From NCBI GenBank assembly GCA_027618995.1, contig JAQCGO010000017.1, forward strand, positions 1-46,674: a stretch of DNA of 46,674 bases, in the 5' to 3' direction. The notes below the pieces were generated by a model. That model was not told where the DNA came from. It made no database searches and was given only the letters and a program-made list of their open reading frames with translations. The stretch is from Pseudomonadota bacterium. Lineage in GTDB: Bacteria > Pseudomonadota > Gammaproteobacteria > Steroidobacterales > Woeseiaceae. The translations under genes and the position numbers were made by a program. This document shows, one piece after another, positions 38,133 through 46,593 of this stretch; position 1 is the stretch's first letter, and each line of letters starts with the position of its first letter.

Positions 38133-39026
38133 ATGAGCATCAAGATAGAGCGCGTGGCGATCCTCGGTCGACACGATGATTCGCGTGTCGCCGAACCGAT
38201 GACGGTGCTGGTCGAGCATTTGACAAAACTCGGCATCCTGGTCCTTTGTGACGAACAGATGCGCCTCGAACTGCCCGTAAAACGCATTGCCACCGATGCC
38301 CTCAGCACCGATTCCGACCTGATGATTGCGATCGGCGGCGACGGCACGATGCTGTACGCCGGCAACCTCGCACGCACGACTGGTGTGCCACTGCTTGGCA
38401 TAAATCGCGGACGGCTGGGATTTCTCGCCGACGTATCGCCCGACGAAATGCTGGCCAGCGTGGATCACATCCTGGCCGGCAAATATTCCCTCGAATCACG
38501 GCAGTTGTTGCGGGCCAGGCTTTCCCGGGCCGGCGCGAACGTGGGTACAGAAACGGCGTTCAACGATATTGTGCTGCAACGGCGCGAAACGGGGCGGATG
38601 GTCGATCTGGTTGCGAGTATCGATGATACGTATGTGAATACGCATTCGGGTGATGGTCTTATAGTGGCCACGGCGACCGGCTCTACGGCCTATGCACTGA
38701 GCTGCGGCGGGCCGATCATCGACCCACGACTTGACGCCGTTGTTATCGTACCGATCTGCCCGCACACCCTGACGGATCGACCGATCGTGGTGCCGTCGAG
38801 CAAATCCATCAGCATTCGCATGCTCGAACGCGAAGACACGCAAGCGGAAGTCGTCATCGATGGCAGGACCCTGGGTGCGATTGGCCCGGAGGATCTCCTG
38901 ACGATCAGTGCATCCGAGCAGCGCATTCAGCTTATTCACCCACCCGGCTACGACTACTTCAGCATCCTGCGTTCAAAATTGTTCTGGGGCCGGGATAGCC
39001 GGGTGCGCGAAGAAGTGAGCCATTAA
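38133..39026 (+). CDS. nadK: NAD kinase
   Basis: A 297-residue enzyme phosphorylating NAD to NADP. The kinase signature GGDGTML is near residue 70, followed by GINRGRLGFLAD. The NAD site region is NDIVLQRRETGRMV, with GDGLIVATATGSTAYALSCGGPI after it. It starts an apparent operon with recN, whose ATG follows two bases after the nadK stop. Confidence 0.97.
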   Translation: MSIKIERVAILGRHDDSRVAEPMTVLVEHLTKLGILVLCDEQMRLELPVKRIATDALSTDSDLMIAIGGDGTMLYAGNLARTTGVPLLGINRGRLGFLADVSPDEMLASVDHILAGKYSLESRQLLRARLSRAGANVGTETAFNDIVLQRRETGRMVDLVASIDDTYVNTHSGDGLIVATATGSTAYALSCGGPIIDPRLDAVVIVPICPHTLTDRPIVVPSSKSISIRMLEREDTQAEVVIDGRTLGAIGPEDLLTISASEQRIQLIHPPGYDYFSILRSKLFWGRDSRVREEVSH

Positions 39027-39028
39027 TC

Positions 39029-40711
39029 ATGTTGCTCCGGCTCCAGGTGCGTGATTTCGCGATTATCGATCAGCTCGAAATCGAGTTTGCGTCCGGCATG
39101 ACGGTGTTGACCGGCGAGACAGGCGCGGGCAAGTCGATACTGGTGGATGCGCTGGGCCTCGTGCTGGGTGAACGCGGCTCGGGCCAGATCGTCCGTAACG
39201 GCGTCAAGCGCGCCGAATTCAGTGCCGAATTTGATCTCTCGGCGTTGCCGGTAGTCCGGCAGTTGCTTGAGGAACAGGCACTGGACCAGGGGAACGAGTG
39301 CTTGCTGCGCCGCGTCATCGGCGCCGATGGCCGGTCCCGCGCCTATATCAATGGCAATGCCGCCACGGTGCAACAGCTGAAGGTGTTGGGCGAGTCACTG
39401 CTGGATATCCATGGCCAGCACTTCCACCAGTCCCTGGTTCGACGCCCGGTACAACGGGACCTGCTCGACCACTTTGGTGGCCTGCTGGTGCAGTGTGAGG
39501 CCACTGATGCCGCCTATGAACAATGGCGTGTGCTTGCTGAACAATTGCAGCGGTTGCTGGCAGCCGATGCGAATCGCGAATCGCGGCTGGACTTGCTCGA
39601 GTTTCAGCTCGGTGAATTCAAGGTTCTGGCATTGGCCGGCGACGAGTACGAGGAATTGCTCGCCGAGCGCCAAAAAGTTTTACACAGCGGCCGGCTTGCC
39701 GAGGGCATCAATCACGCGCTGGCCTTGCTGTCGGATGATGCCGTGGACAACGCCGGTTCACTGCTGGCCGATGCGATCAAGTCTGTCGCTCCGCTGGTCC
39801 GTTACGACGGAGAATTACTATCGATTCAGCAACTGCTCGATAGCGCCACGATTCAGCTGAGCGAAGCAACCGCTGCATTGCAGCAATATGGCGCGTCGCT
39901 CGACATGGACCCGACGCGACGCGACTGGATCGAAGAAAGACTGGATGCGATTCAGGCAATCGCACGCAAACATCGTATCGACGCAGAAGAAATCCCGACG
40001 CTGCACGAGCGCCTGAAGCTCGAGTTTGAGGAAATAACGCGTGCCGAGGAACGCGGCCGCCAACTTGACGATGCCGTTCGCGCGGCGCAGAGCAATTTCC
40101 AGGTTCTTGCCGAAGCGTTGTCAGCTGTCCGCGCCAAAGCCGCTAAACGGTTTTCGGCCGCCGTCACGGCGGCCATGAGCGGCCTCGGCATGCCCGGCGG
40201 CAAGTTCGACATCCAGCTGACACGCCTGCAGATCGCCGATGCCCGGCCCTGGGGGCTGGATGAGGTCGACTTCCTGATCAGCGCGAACCCTGGCCAGCCA
40301 CTACAAGCTCTGGCTCGTGTCGCATCCGGCGGCGAGCTGTCCAGAATGAGTCTTGCGATACAGGTTATTGCCAGCGACGGCAGCTCCATTCCGACCATGG
40401 TATTTGACGAGGTAGACAGCGGCGTCGGTGGCAGCGTCGCGGAAATGGTTGGTCGGCGACTGCAGGAACTTGGCGAGCGACGACAAGTGCTCTGCGTCAC
40501 TCACCTGCCGCAGGTAGCGAGCCTCGCCGATGCACACTTTCGCATCAGCAAAGTGACGGACGGAAAAGCCACGAGAACCGGTTTGCGCGCGTTAGGAAAT
40601 GACGAACGTATTCAGGAAATTGCCCGAATGCTCGGCGGCGTCGAAATTACGCCAAAGACCATTGATCACGCAGCGGAAATGCTCGCCGGCGCACGCCGCA
40701 AACTCGCCTGA
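39029..40711 (+). CDS. recN: DNA repair protein RecN
   Basis: A 560-residue SMC-like ATPase for double-strand break repair. Walker A GETGAGKS is near residue 29, followed by HGQHFHQSL (Q-loop region). Central coiled coils run from ~150 to 370. The signature motif ASGGELSRM and Walker B TMVFDEVDSGVGG are in the C-terminal lobe, then VTHLPQVAS. Complete. It ends one base before the convergent fur stop. No LexA box (CTG-N10-CAG) was noticed upstream; co-transcription with nadK is likely. Confidence 0.97.
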   Translation: MLLRLQVRDFAIIDQLEIEFASGMTVLTGETGAGKSILVDALGLVLGERGSGQIVRNGVKRAEFSAEFDLSALPVVRQLLEEQALDQGNECLLRRVIGADGRSRAYINGNAATVQQLKVLGESLLDIHGQHFHQSLVRRPVQRDLLDHFGGLLVQCEATDAAYEQWRVLAEQLQRLLAADANRESRLDLLEFQLGEFKVLALAGDEYEELLAERQKVLHSGRLAEGINHALALLSDDAVDNAGSLLADAIKSVAPLVRYDGELLSIQQLLDSATIQLSEATAALQQYGASLDMDPTRRDWIEERLDAIQAIARKHRIDAEEIPTLHERLKLEFEEITRAEERGRQLDDAVRAAQSNFQVLAEALSAVRAKAAKRFSAAVTAAMSGLGMPGGKFDIQLTRLQIADARPWGLDEVDFLISANPGQPLQALARVASGGELSRMSLAIQVIASDGSSIPTMVFDEVDSGVGGSVAEMVGRRLQELGERRQVLCVTHLPQVASLADAHFRISKVTDGKATRTGLRALGNDERIQEIARMLGGVEITPKTIDHAAEMLAGARRKLA

Positions 40712-40712
40712 A

Positions 40713-41135
40713 TTATTCCTTAGTGGATTTTTTTGATATAGGGCGTACGTACAACACCAGGCTGTGATCAAGAATTTCGAAGCCCTGTTCTGCGGCCATC
40801 TTGCGCTGCAAACGCTCGATCTCCTCGTTGAAAAACTCGATCACTTCGCCCGAATCCACACACACCATATGATCGTGGTGCGCGCCATCATCGAGTTCAA
40901 AAACCGAGTGCCCTCCCGCGAAATTGTGTCGTGTGACCAGTCCGGCAGACTCGAATTGGGTCAAGACCCGGTATACGGTCGCGAGACCAATGTCCTGGTC
41001 TGACTGCAGCAGGTCTTTGTAGATATCCTCTGCGCTGAGGTGGCGATGATTCGCCTTCTCAAAGATCTCCAGAATCTTGAGCCGCGGCAGCGTTATTTTG
41101 AGACCAGCTTTGCGTAGTTCCTGACGTTGCTCCAT
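40713..41135 (-). CDS. fur: Ferric uptake regulator Fur
   Basis: A 140-residue iron-responsive repressor. The winged helix includes LPRLKILEIFEKANHRHLSAEDIY and ATVYRVLTQFESAGLV. The metal-sensing segment is DDGAHHDHMVCVDSGEVIEF. The CxxC pair of E. coli-type Fur is reduced to one Cys (C-V-D-S), as in Pseudomonas Fur, so the structural zinc site is absent. Divergent from bamE, as in Pseudomonas (fur-omlA). Confidence 0.96.
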   Translation of the reverse strand: MEQRQELRKAGLKITLPRLKILEIFEKANHRHLSAEDIYKDLLQSDQDIGLATVYRVLTQFESAGLVTRHNFAGGHSVFELDDGAHHDHMVCVDSGEVIEFFNEEIERLQRKMAAEQGFEILDHSLVLYVRPISKKSTKE

Positions 41136-41215
41136 TACTGAGTTTCCTGGCTAAATCGAGTCCGAACAATTTGGCTGTTTTGACGCTTGGCAAGAAGGTA
41201 TGATGCGCGCCTATT

Positions 41216-41542
41216 ATGAACCGATTTCTTCTCATCGCAATTATTCTTGGCACGCTCGCAGCAGCGAGCGGCTGCGTGTATAGGCAGAGTATCGCACAGG
41301 GCAACCTGATTGCGCAGGAAGATCTGGACCAGGTTGAGGTGGGCATGACGCGCAATCAGGTTCGATTTCTGCTCGGAACCCCGATAATTGACGATCCCTT
41401 TCATGTCAATCAATGGGACTACGTCTACTACCTGAAACTCGGGCGCGAGGATGCAACGTTCAAGCGCTGGGTCTCTATTTTCTTCGAGCAGGATGTGGTC
41501 AGCGAGATTCGGAAGGACCAGGATTTGAGCCCAGAGCTCTAA
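41216..41542 (+). CDS. bamE: Outer membrane assembly lipoprotein BamE
   Basis: A 108-residue lipoprotein of the BAM complex. The signal peptide ends in lipobox A-S-G-C (Cys19). The SmpA/OmlA fold is marked by VEVGMTRNQVRFLLGTPIIDDPF and WDYVYYL. Divergent from fur. Its last 44 bases overlap the 3' end of the convergent rnfH gene. Confidence 0.95.
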   Translation: MNRFLLIAIILGTLAAASGCVYRQSIAQGNLIAQEDLDQVEVGMTRNQVRFLLGTPIIDDPFHVNQWDYVYYLKLGREDATFKRWVSIFFEQDVVSEIRKDQDLSPEL

Positions 41543-41795
41543 GCCTCCTGGCCTCCATGGGGTCACGCACCAGCTCGCGATAGATTTCCACCCGGTCACC
41601 GTGTTTGAGACGCTGCTCGCGCGCAGCCCTCTTGCCCCAGATACCCACGGCCATTTCGCCAAATAGATATTGTGGAAACGTGGCGTCAAGATCCGCCTTC
41701 CGGATCGCATCGCCGACCGTCGCTCCCTCGACCAGTTGCAGCGCAAGCAGCACCCGCCCTTCGGGGCTTGCGAACGCCAGTTCAATATCGATCAC
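41499..41795 (-). CDS. rnfH: RnfH family ubiquitin-like protein
   Basis: A 98-residue protein of the RnfH/UPF0125 family with a beta-grasp (ubiquitin-like) fold. Seen: IELAFASPEGRVLLALQLVEGATV, then VGIWGKRAAREQRLKHGDRVEIYRELVRDPMEARRLRA, the usual family ending. The role is unclear in the family despite the name. The start overlaps the ratA stop (ATGA), so ratA-rnfH form an operon. Confidence 0.92.
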   Translation of the reverse strand: MIDIELAFASPEGRVLLALQLVEGATVGDAIRKADLDATFPQYLFGEMAVGIWGKRAAREQRLKHGDRVEIYRELVRDPMEARRLRALGSNPGPSESR

Positions 41796-42241
41796 GACTC
41801 ACCCGTTGACGCAGCGAAAACGGTATCCGCTCGGCGTGTAAACGCGTCGACCAGTGAATTACAGGTGTCTTCAAAGAAAGCGCCGAATAGCAGGTCGGCT
41901 GCGCGATTCGAAAACTCAAATTCCAGGTCCAATGCCACCTTGCTGCCCGATTCCCCAAGCTGAGTAAATGTCCAGCGCCCGACCAGGTGGCGGAATGGAC
42001 CGTCAACAAGCTGCATATCGATAGCACTCTTGGCCGTCGCGGTATTGCGCGTCCGGAATTGACGGCTCAACTCACCCCGGTGTAACTCGAGAGTCGCCTC
42101 AGCGATCGAACCCTGACGAAAATGGACTTCGGTGTGACGGCACCACGGCAAGAACTCGGAATAGGATTCGATATCATCGACAAGCGAGTACATCGCATCC
42201 GCAGAATGGCAAACCAGGGCACTTCGTTGTACTTTTCGCAT
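41792..42241 (-). CDS. ratA: RatA family START-domain protein
   Basis: A 149-residue SRPBCC/polyketide-cyclase-fold protein. The N-terminus VQRSALVCHSADAMYSLVDDIESYSEFLPWC is diagnostic. E. coli RatA has been reported to block 70S association, while the eukaryotic homologue Coq10 binds ubiquinone; either role is possible. It is normally beside smpB, but here an SLC6 transporter gene intervenes. Confidence 0.94.
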   Translation of the reverse strand: MRKVQRSALVCHSADAMYSLVDDIESYSEFLPWCRHTEVHFRQGSIAEATLELHRGELSRQFRTRNTATAKSAIDMQLVDGPFRHLVGRWTFTQLGESGSKVALDLEFEFSNRAADLLFGAFFEDTCNSLVDAFTRRADTVFAASTGES

Positions 42242-42265
42242 CGCGGCGGCTTTGGCCTGCTGTCC

Positions 42266-43654
42266 TCAGGACAATTTGAGCAAGCCGATAGCCTTCAGGA
42301 AAATAAACAGGATGCCGGTCGGTGCCGCAAAGCGCACCAGAAGGCGCCAGAGCCTGTAGCTCGTCCCGGCGCCACCGAGCTCCTCTGCCGTTGAATTTCG
42401 GCTCATGACCCAGCCCGCAAAAATTGCGATAAACAGGCCGCCCAGCGGCAGCATCACATTGATGGTCAGGAAATCAATATTGTCGTAAATGGTGCCGCGC
42501 AGGAACCTGAAGTCCTTGAGCACGTTGAATGACAGCACAGTTCCGAGGCCGATCGCCCAGCACGTAACGCCGATCAGTGTTGCCGCTTCTGCGCGCGAAC
42601 GTTTGTACTTTTCCACGACCCACGCGACCGCAGACTCAAGCAGGCTGATGGCTGATGTCCATGCCGCGAATGACAGCAATACAAAAAACAGCGCGCCGAA
42701 GATCGTGCCACCGGTCATTTGCCCGAATGCCAGTGGCAAGGTGATGAACAGGAGGCTGGGGCCTGCACCAATATCCAGGCCGTTTGCAAATACCAGCGGG
42801 AATATGACCATCCCTGCGGTGATTGCAATCGTTGTGTCCGCGACTGCGACCGCCGCTGCCGATGTCGTGATCGAGGTCTCTTCAGGCAAATAAGCGCCGT
42901 ACGCCATCACCGCGCCCATACCGATCGACAGTGAGAAAAACGCCTGGCCCATGGCCGCGAGCACTGCTTCCCAGGTCAGCTTGCTGAAATCCGGCGTGAA
43001 CATGAACGCGAGCCCCTCAGCAAAATGCCCGGTATTCATGGAGTAACCGAGCAAGATGATCAGCAGCAGAAACAGTGTGGGCACCATGAATTTGTTGGCA
43101 CGCTCAAGGCCGCCCTCGACGCCGCGCGCCACCACGAAAATTGATAATCCCATGAAGATGGTGTGAAACAGGCCAACTGATACCCAGCTGCCTTCGAAGG
43201 CGTCTCGAACAGCGATAACGTCAGTCGCTTTGGCGTTTGAGAAGACCCCGCTCAAGATTTTGACGATGTAGGCAACTGTATAGCCGCCGTAGACGCTGTA
43301 ATAAGAGAGAATCAAAACGCCGGCGATCACGCCGATTGCCCCTAGCCAGCTCCAGTTCGTCGACTTGCCCTCTTCGGCACCCAGCAACGCCATGGTCGCC
43401 ACCGGATTGCGGCGACCGCGGCGGCCGATCAGGATTTCAGACATCATGACGGGCATGCCGATCAGAATGACGCACCCGAGGTAGACGAGCACAAATGCGC
43501 CGCCGCCATACTGGCCTGTTGTGTACGGGAATTTCCAGAGGTTGCCGAGGCCGACGGCGGAACCCGTAACAGCGAGAACGAACGCCATTCTCGAGGACCA
43601 ATGGCCATGGAGTGATGCCCGTTTTGTCGGGTTCGAAGCCTGGTTGCTTAACAT
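42266..43654 (-). CDS. Sodium-dependent transporter, SLC6/NSS family
   Basis: A 462-residue membrane protein of the neurotransmitter:sodium symporter family with 11-12 predicted helices. The TM1 signature is clear in GSAVGLGNLWKFPYTTGQYGGGAF, which includes the unwound sodium/substrate site. Bacterial members carry amino acids; the substrate here is not determinable. It lies upstream of ratA on the same strand (24-base gap) and divergent from smpB. Inserted between ratA and smpB, which are usually neighbours. Confidence 0.93.
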   Translation of the reverse strand: MLSNQASNPTKRASLHGHWSSRMAFVLAVTGSAVGLGNLWKFPYTTGQYGGGAFVLVYLGCVILIGMPVMMSEILIGRRGRRNPVATMALLGAEEGKSTNWSWLGAIGVIAGVLILSYYSVYGGYTVAYIVKILSGVFSNAKATDVIAVRDAFEGSWVSVGLFHTIFMGLSIFVVARGVEGGLERANKFMVPTLFLLLIILLGYSMNTGHFAEGLAFMFTPDFSKLTWEAVLAAMGQAFFSLSIGMGAVMAYGAYLPEETSITTSAAAVAVADTTIAITAGMVIFPLVFANGLDIGAGPSLLFITLPLAFGQMTGGTIFGALFFVLLSFAAWTSAISLLESAVAWVVEKYKRSRAEAATLIGVTCWAIGLGTVLSFNVLKDFRFLRGTIYDNIDFLTINVMLPLGGLFIAIFAGWVMSRNSTAEELGGAGTSYRLWRLLVRFAAPTGILFIFLKAIGLLKLS

Positions 43655-43701
43655 TGTTGTTCTCTGCCGGCGTAATCGAAGGCAGGATTCTCATACAAAT
43701 A

Positions 43702-43730
43702 CTGAGATCAGACAACCGCACCGCTATAAT
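43702..43730 (+). promoter_or_regulatory. Sigma-70 promoter of smpB
   Basis: CTGAGA (-35, four of six), a 17-base spacer, then a perfect TATAAT at 43725-43730, 31 bases before the smpB ATG. Confidence 0.6.
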
Positions 43731-43761
43731 CGCCAACCCCTTCACTCGCCAGCAAGATGTA

Positions 43762-44235
43762 ATGAACTCGAAGAAGTCGAAAACGGCCAATGATCGTTCC
43801 ATCGCGGAAAACCGCCGGGCGCGACATGATTATTTTATTGAGGACCGTTTTGAGGCTGGCCTCGTGTTGCAGGGCTGGGAGGCAAAAAGCCTGCGCGCCC
43901 ATACGGCACAGATCACCGAGAGCTATGTCCAGCTCAGAAATGGTGAAGCCTGGCTGATTGGCGCCCACTTCACTCCGGCCAAGACCACCGCAGCCTACGT
44001 CAAGGCAGATCCGACTCGTTCAAGAAAGTTGCTGCTACAGCGCAACCAGCTGGATCGGCTGATTGGCACGGTCGAGCGCAAGGGCTTTACACTCGTGCCA
44101 TTGAATCTGCACTGGACCAAGGGCCGCGCCAAGCTCGAAATTGGTCTGGCAAAAGGCAAGAAGCAGCACGACAAGCGCGCGACCGACAAAGATCGCGACT
44201 GGCAGAGGCAAAAAGAAAGAATTCTCAAAAGATAG
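43762..44235 (+). CDS. smpB: SsrA-binding protein SmpB
   Basis: A 157-residue tmRNA partner for rescue of stalled ribosomes. The OB-fold core has ENRRARHDYFIEDRFEAGLVLQGWEAKSLR, and the basic C-terminal tail KRATDKDRDWQRQKERILKR inserts in the mRNA channel. The ATG at 43762 gives the typical start; the frame opens further upstream (43612) inside the promoter region. It lies 86 bases before ssrA, so both parts of the trans-translation system are adjacent. Confidence 0.97.
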   Translation: MNSKKSKTANDRSIAENRRARHDYFIEDRFEAGLVLQGWEAKSLRAHTAQITESYVQLRNGEAWLIGAHFTPAKTTAAYVKADPTRSRKLLLQRNQLDRLIGTVERKGFTLVPLNLHWTKGRAKLEIGLAKGKKQHDKRATDKDRDWQRQKERILKR

Positions 44236-44281
44236 TGTAAATACAATATTTTATGATTCTTAATTAATGTGAGTTATGACC

Positions 44282-44309
44282 TTGATATTCTGCCGAAAGC
44301 CCATAAACT
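44282..44309 (+). promoter_or_regulatory. Promoter of ssrA
   Basis: TTGATA (five of six to TTGACA), a 16-base spacer, then TAAACT, ending 12 bases before the mature tmRNA 5' end. Confidence 0.55.
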
Positions 44310-44321
44310 ACGCAACACACC

Positions 44322-44683
44322 GGGGGTGACATGGCTTCGACGTGGGTCGCGAAACTCTGAGTGCATGCCGAGGAACAGATTACCTCGTTAATCCAGCTGT
44401 AAAACCTATAGTTGCCAACGACGACAACTACGCACTAGCTGCTTAAAAACCAGTTCGGTGTCCTCTGCCCGGTACGTGCCTGTGCGTCCGGAATCCAGGG
44501 GTCGAATACACAGGACCGCGGTGAGGGCGTGTTCAGGGTCTGATCCGTTAAATCCTAACTGAGCTGGCTATGAGTTTTCCCTGCCCGTCGGGTAGCTCAT
44601 AGTGAGATTAATGACGGAATAAGCATGTAGATCCTGGAGCAGAGGGCTTGCGGACGTGGGTTCGATTCCCACCACCTCCACCA
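44322..44683 (+). ncRNA. ssrA: tmRNA (SsrA)
   Basis: About 362 bases. The 5' end GGGGGTGACATGGCTTCGACG and the 3' end (T-arm GGGTTCGATTCCC, acceptor CACCTCC, then ACCA) form the tRNA-like domain, with a seven-bp acceptor stem containing one G-U pair. The resume frame at 44414-44446 encodes the tag ANDDNYALAA followed by TAA, one residue different from E. coli (ANDENYALAA). It follows smpB. The 3' end is a known integration site and an integrase lies directly downstream. Confidence 0.97.
44414..44446 (+). other. tmRNA proteolysis-tag reading frame
   Basis: GCC resume codon, ten codons giving ANDDNYALAA, then TAA. The C-terminal ALAA is the ClpXP/FtsH degron. Confidence 0.93.
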
Positions 44684-44696
44684 AATCGAAATTTAA

Positions 44697-44721
44697 AGCC
44701 GTCTTAGGACGGCTTTTTTTT
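44697..44721 (+). terminator. Rho-independent terminator of ssrA
   Basis: AGCCGTC-TTAG-GACGGCT stem loop followed by seven T, 14 bases after the tmRNA CCA. Confidence 0.9.
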
Positions 44722-44786
44722 GTTTAAAATCCTTGCATTAAGTACATTCTCGGTTCCACGCGCATCTATAACATCCATTGACATCC

Positions 44787-44845
44787 GGGGGCAACTGGGG
44801 GCAACATTTGGGGCAACTGAGTTAAACTGGAAATGGGTTGCCCCA
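44787..44845. repeat. GGGGCAAC iterons and hairpin in front of the integrase
   Basis: Three direct copies of GGGG(G)CAAC at 44787-44795, 44797-44805 and 44809-44817, and one inverted copy GTTGCCCCA at 44837-44845. The third and the inverted copy make a perfect nine-bp stem that covers the region of the integrase start. Probable binding sites for integrase arms, excisionase or an autoregulator. Confidence 0.6.
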
Positions 44846-46038
44846 TGCCGCTAACAAATACCGAGATTAAGAACGCCAGACCATCGGACAAACCCAAGCG
44901 GATGTTCGACGGTGGCGGGCTATACCTGGAAGTCTCTCCCAAGGGCGGTAAGTGGTGGCGGCTCAAATATCGCTTCGGTGGCAAGGAGAAACGGCTGTCT
45001 CTGGGGGTTTACCCAGACGTGACTCTGAAAGATGCACGCGAACGGTGTAGCGAGGCACGAAAGCTGTTAACCAACGGGATCGACCCTAGCGAAACCCGCA
45101 AGGCGCAAAAAGCGGCGGCTGTGGCAAGGGACGCCAACAGCTTTGAGATAGTCGCCAGGGAGTGGCTTGCTATGCAGGTTCCTAACTGGGCTGAGAGTCA
45201 CGCGACTCGAATCATTGCCCGATTTGAGCAGGACATCTTCCCGTGGATTGGTGGCAAAGCTATAGCCGACATTGATGCACCGCAGTTATTGGAGGTCATC
45301 CGACGCATCGAAAACCGGGACGCTCTGGAAACCGCCCACCGCACACTTCGGAAATGTGGAGAGGTATTTCGCTACGCTGTGGCAACTGGTCGGGCAGAAC
45401 GCGATCCTTCCGGCGACCTGCGCGGCGCGTTGCCAGCGGTAAGAGGAAAACACTTCGCAGCCGTTACCGAGCCGGAGAAAGTCGCTGAAGTGCTGCGGGC
45501 GCTAGACGGTTACAGAGGAACCCTGCCAGTCCGTTGTGCGCTTCGCCTTGCCCCACTGGTGTTCGTGCGTCCCGGTGAGCTACGAAAGGCCGAATGGGCC
45601 GACATGGACTTGGATGCGGCGGAATGGCGCTACACGGTAACCAAAACCGACAGGCCGCACATTGTCCCCCTCTCCCGTCAAGCGGTGGAAATCCTACAAG
45701 AGATACAGCCGCTCACCGGTCGTGGCCGCTACGTTTTCCCCGGAGCGCGAAGTGCGAAACGACCTATGAGCGACAACGCCGTCCTCGCCGCTATGCGGCG
45801 TATGGGCATCAGCAAGGAAGAAATGAGTGGGCATGGGTTTCGGGCGATGGCGCGAACGATCCTCGATGAGGTGCTGGGATTTCGCCAAGACTATATCGAA
45901 CACCAACTTGCACACGGAGTTCGTGACCCCAATGGTCGTGCTTATAACCGTACAGCCCATTTGGCCGAGCGGCGGAAGATGATGCAGGAGTGGGCAGATT
46001 TCTTGGACCAGGTAAAGCAATCCGACCCAGTTGGGTAA
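44833..46038 (+). CDS. P4-type tyrosine recombinase/integrase
   Basis: A 401-residue site-specific recombinase. The N-terminal arm-binding domain (DUF4102 type) runs from ~1 to 90 with GLYLEVSPKGGKWWRLKYRFGGKEKRLSLGVYPD, then a SAM-like core-binding domain, then the catalytic domain. Catalytic set: Arg in VRPGELRKAEW, Lys in VTKTDRPHIVPLS, H-x-x-R in HGFRAMAR, His in HQLAH and the nucleophile Tyr in RAYNR. It lies 150 bases after ssrA in the same direction, as in islands inserted at the tmRNA 3' end. The start may be 44833 or 44845; neither has a good ribosome site and both lie in the hairpin. Confidence 0.95.
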   Translation: MGCPMPLTNTEIKNARPSDKPKRMFDGGGLYLEVSPKGGKWWRLKYRFGGKEKRLSLGVYPDVTLKDARERCSEARKLLTNGIDPSETRKAQKAAAVARDANSFEIVAREWLAMQVPNWAESHATRIIARFEQDIFPWIGGKAIADIDAPQLLEVIRRIENRDALETAHRTLRKCGEVFRYAVATGRAERDPSGDLRGALPAVRGKHFAAVTEPEKVAEVLRALDGYRGTLPVRCALRLAPLVFVRPGELRKAEWADMDLDAAEWRYTVTKTDRPHIVPLSRQAVEILQEIQPLTGRGRYVFPGARSAKRPMSDNAVLAAMRRMGISKEEMSGHGFRAMARTILDEVLGFRQDYIEHQLAHGVRDPNGRAYNRTAHLAERRKMMQEWADFLDQVKQSDPVG

Positions 46039-46110
46039 AGGTCACCTGCCAGTTCAGAAAAACAAAACAATGCCACTTAGGGTAAGTGCCGTCGAGACCT
46101 GATTTGTGCA

Positions 46111-46593
46111 TCAATCGGAAAATCCCAGAAGATCAAAGAGAGGTTGCAACGCGCCGGCGGGGACGAATTCCTCTGATTTATCCGAATATTGATAGCTCAC
46201 GTAACGAGCGTTGCCTCCGTCAATACGGTTGTAGAAATAGCAGGAGTTTTTCTGCGTTTCGGGGCTAGCTCCAAGACGAACGAGGGGGAGAAGTTTTATC
46301 GGCTTCCTCTGCCCTTCGTGAAGAATATGAATATACCCCTTTTCCATTGGCACAAGCGACTTTACCGGTACCTGACGGAACAGGGTCCTTGTTCCAACGA
46401 GCGAGTAACAGTTTCCTACGTACAAACCATCCTCATATTCAAGGGGCATCGGCACAAGAAACTCGCATGAGTTTAGCGCGCCAGTAAGCAACGCTCGAAT
46501 TTCCGACAGCAAACTATCCAGCTCTTGCAGTTGCTGGCTAGCCTCTGTAGTAGCAGCGTATCCAGGGTGTCCTTTCCACCGCTGCCGATACAC
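46111..46593 (-). CDS. Hypothetical protein of the ssrA-linked island
   Basis: A 160-residue protein of unknown family, opening with GTG at 46593 (an in-frame stop at 46618-46620 limits extension). The N-terminal ~45 residues are a predicted helix (QQLQELDSLLSEIRALL). The rest is strand-rich with SCYFYNRIDGGN and ARYVSYQY, resembling the tail domain of a larger protein. No strong ribosome site precedes the GTG, so it may be a 5'-truncated remnant. Convergent with the integrase. No function can be given. Confidence 0.5.
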   Translation of the reverse strand: MYRQRWKGHPGYAATTEASQQLQELDSLLSEIRALLTGALNSCEFLVPMPLEYEDGLYVGNCYSLVGTRTLFRQVPVKSLVPMEKGYIHILHEGQRKPIKLLPLVRLGASPETQKNSCYFYNRIDGGNARYVSYQYSDKSEEFVPAGALQPLFDLLGFSD

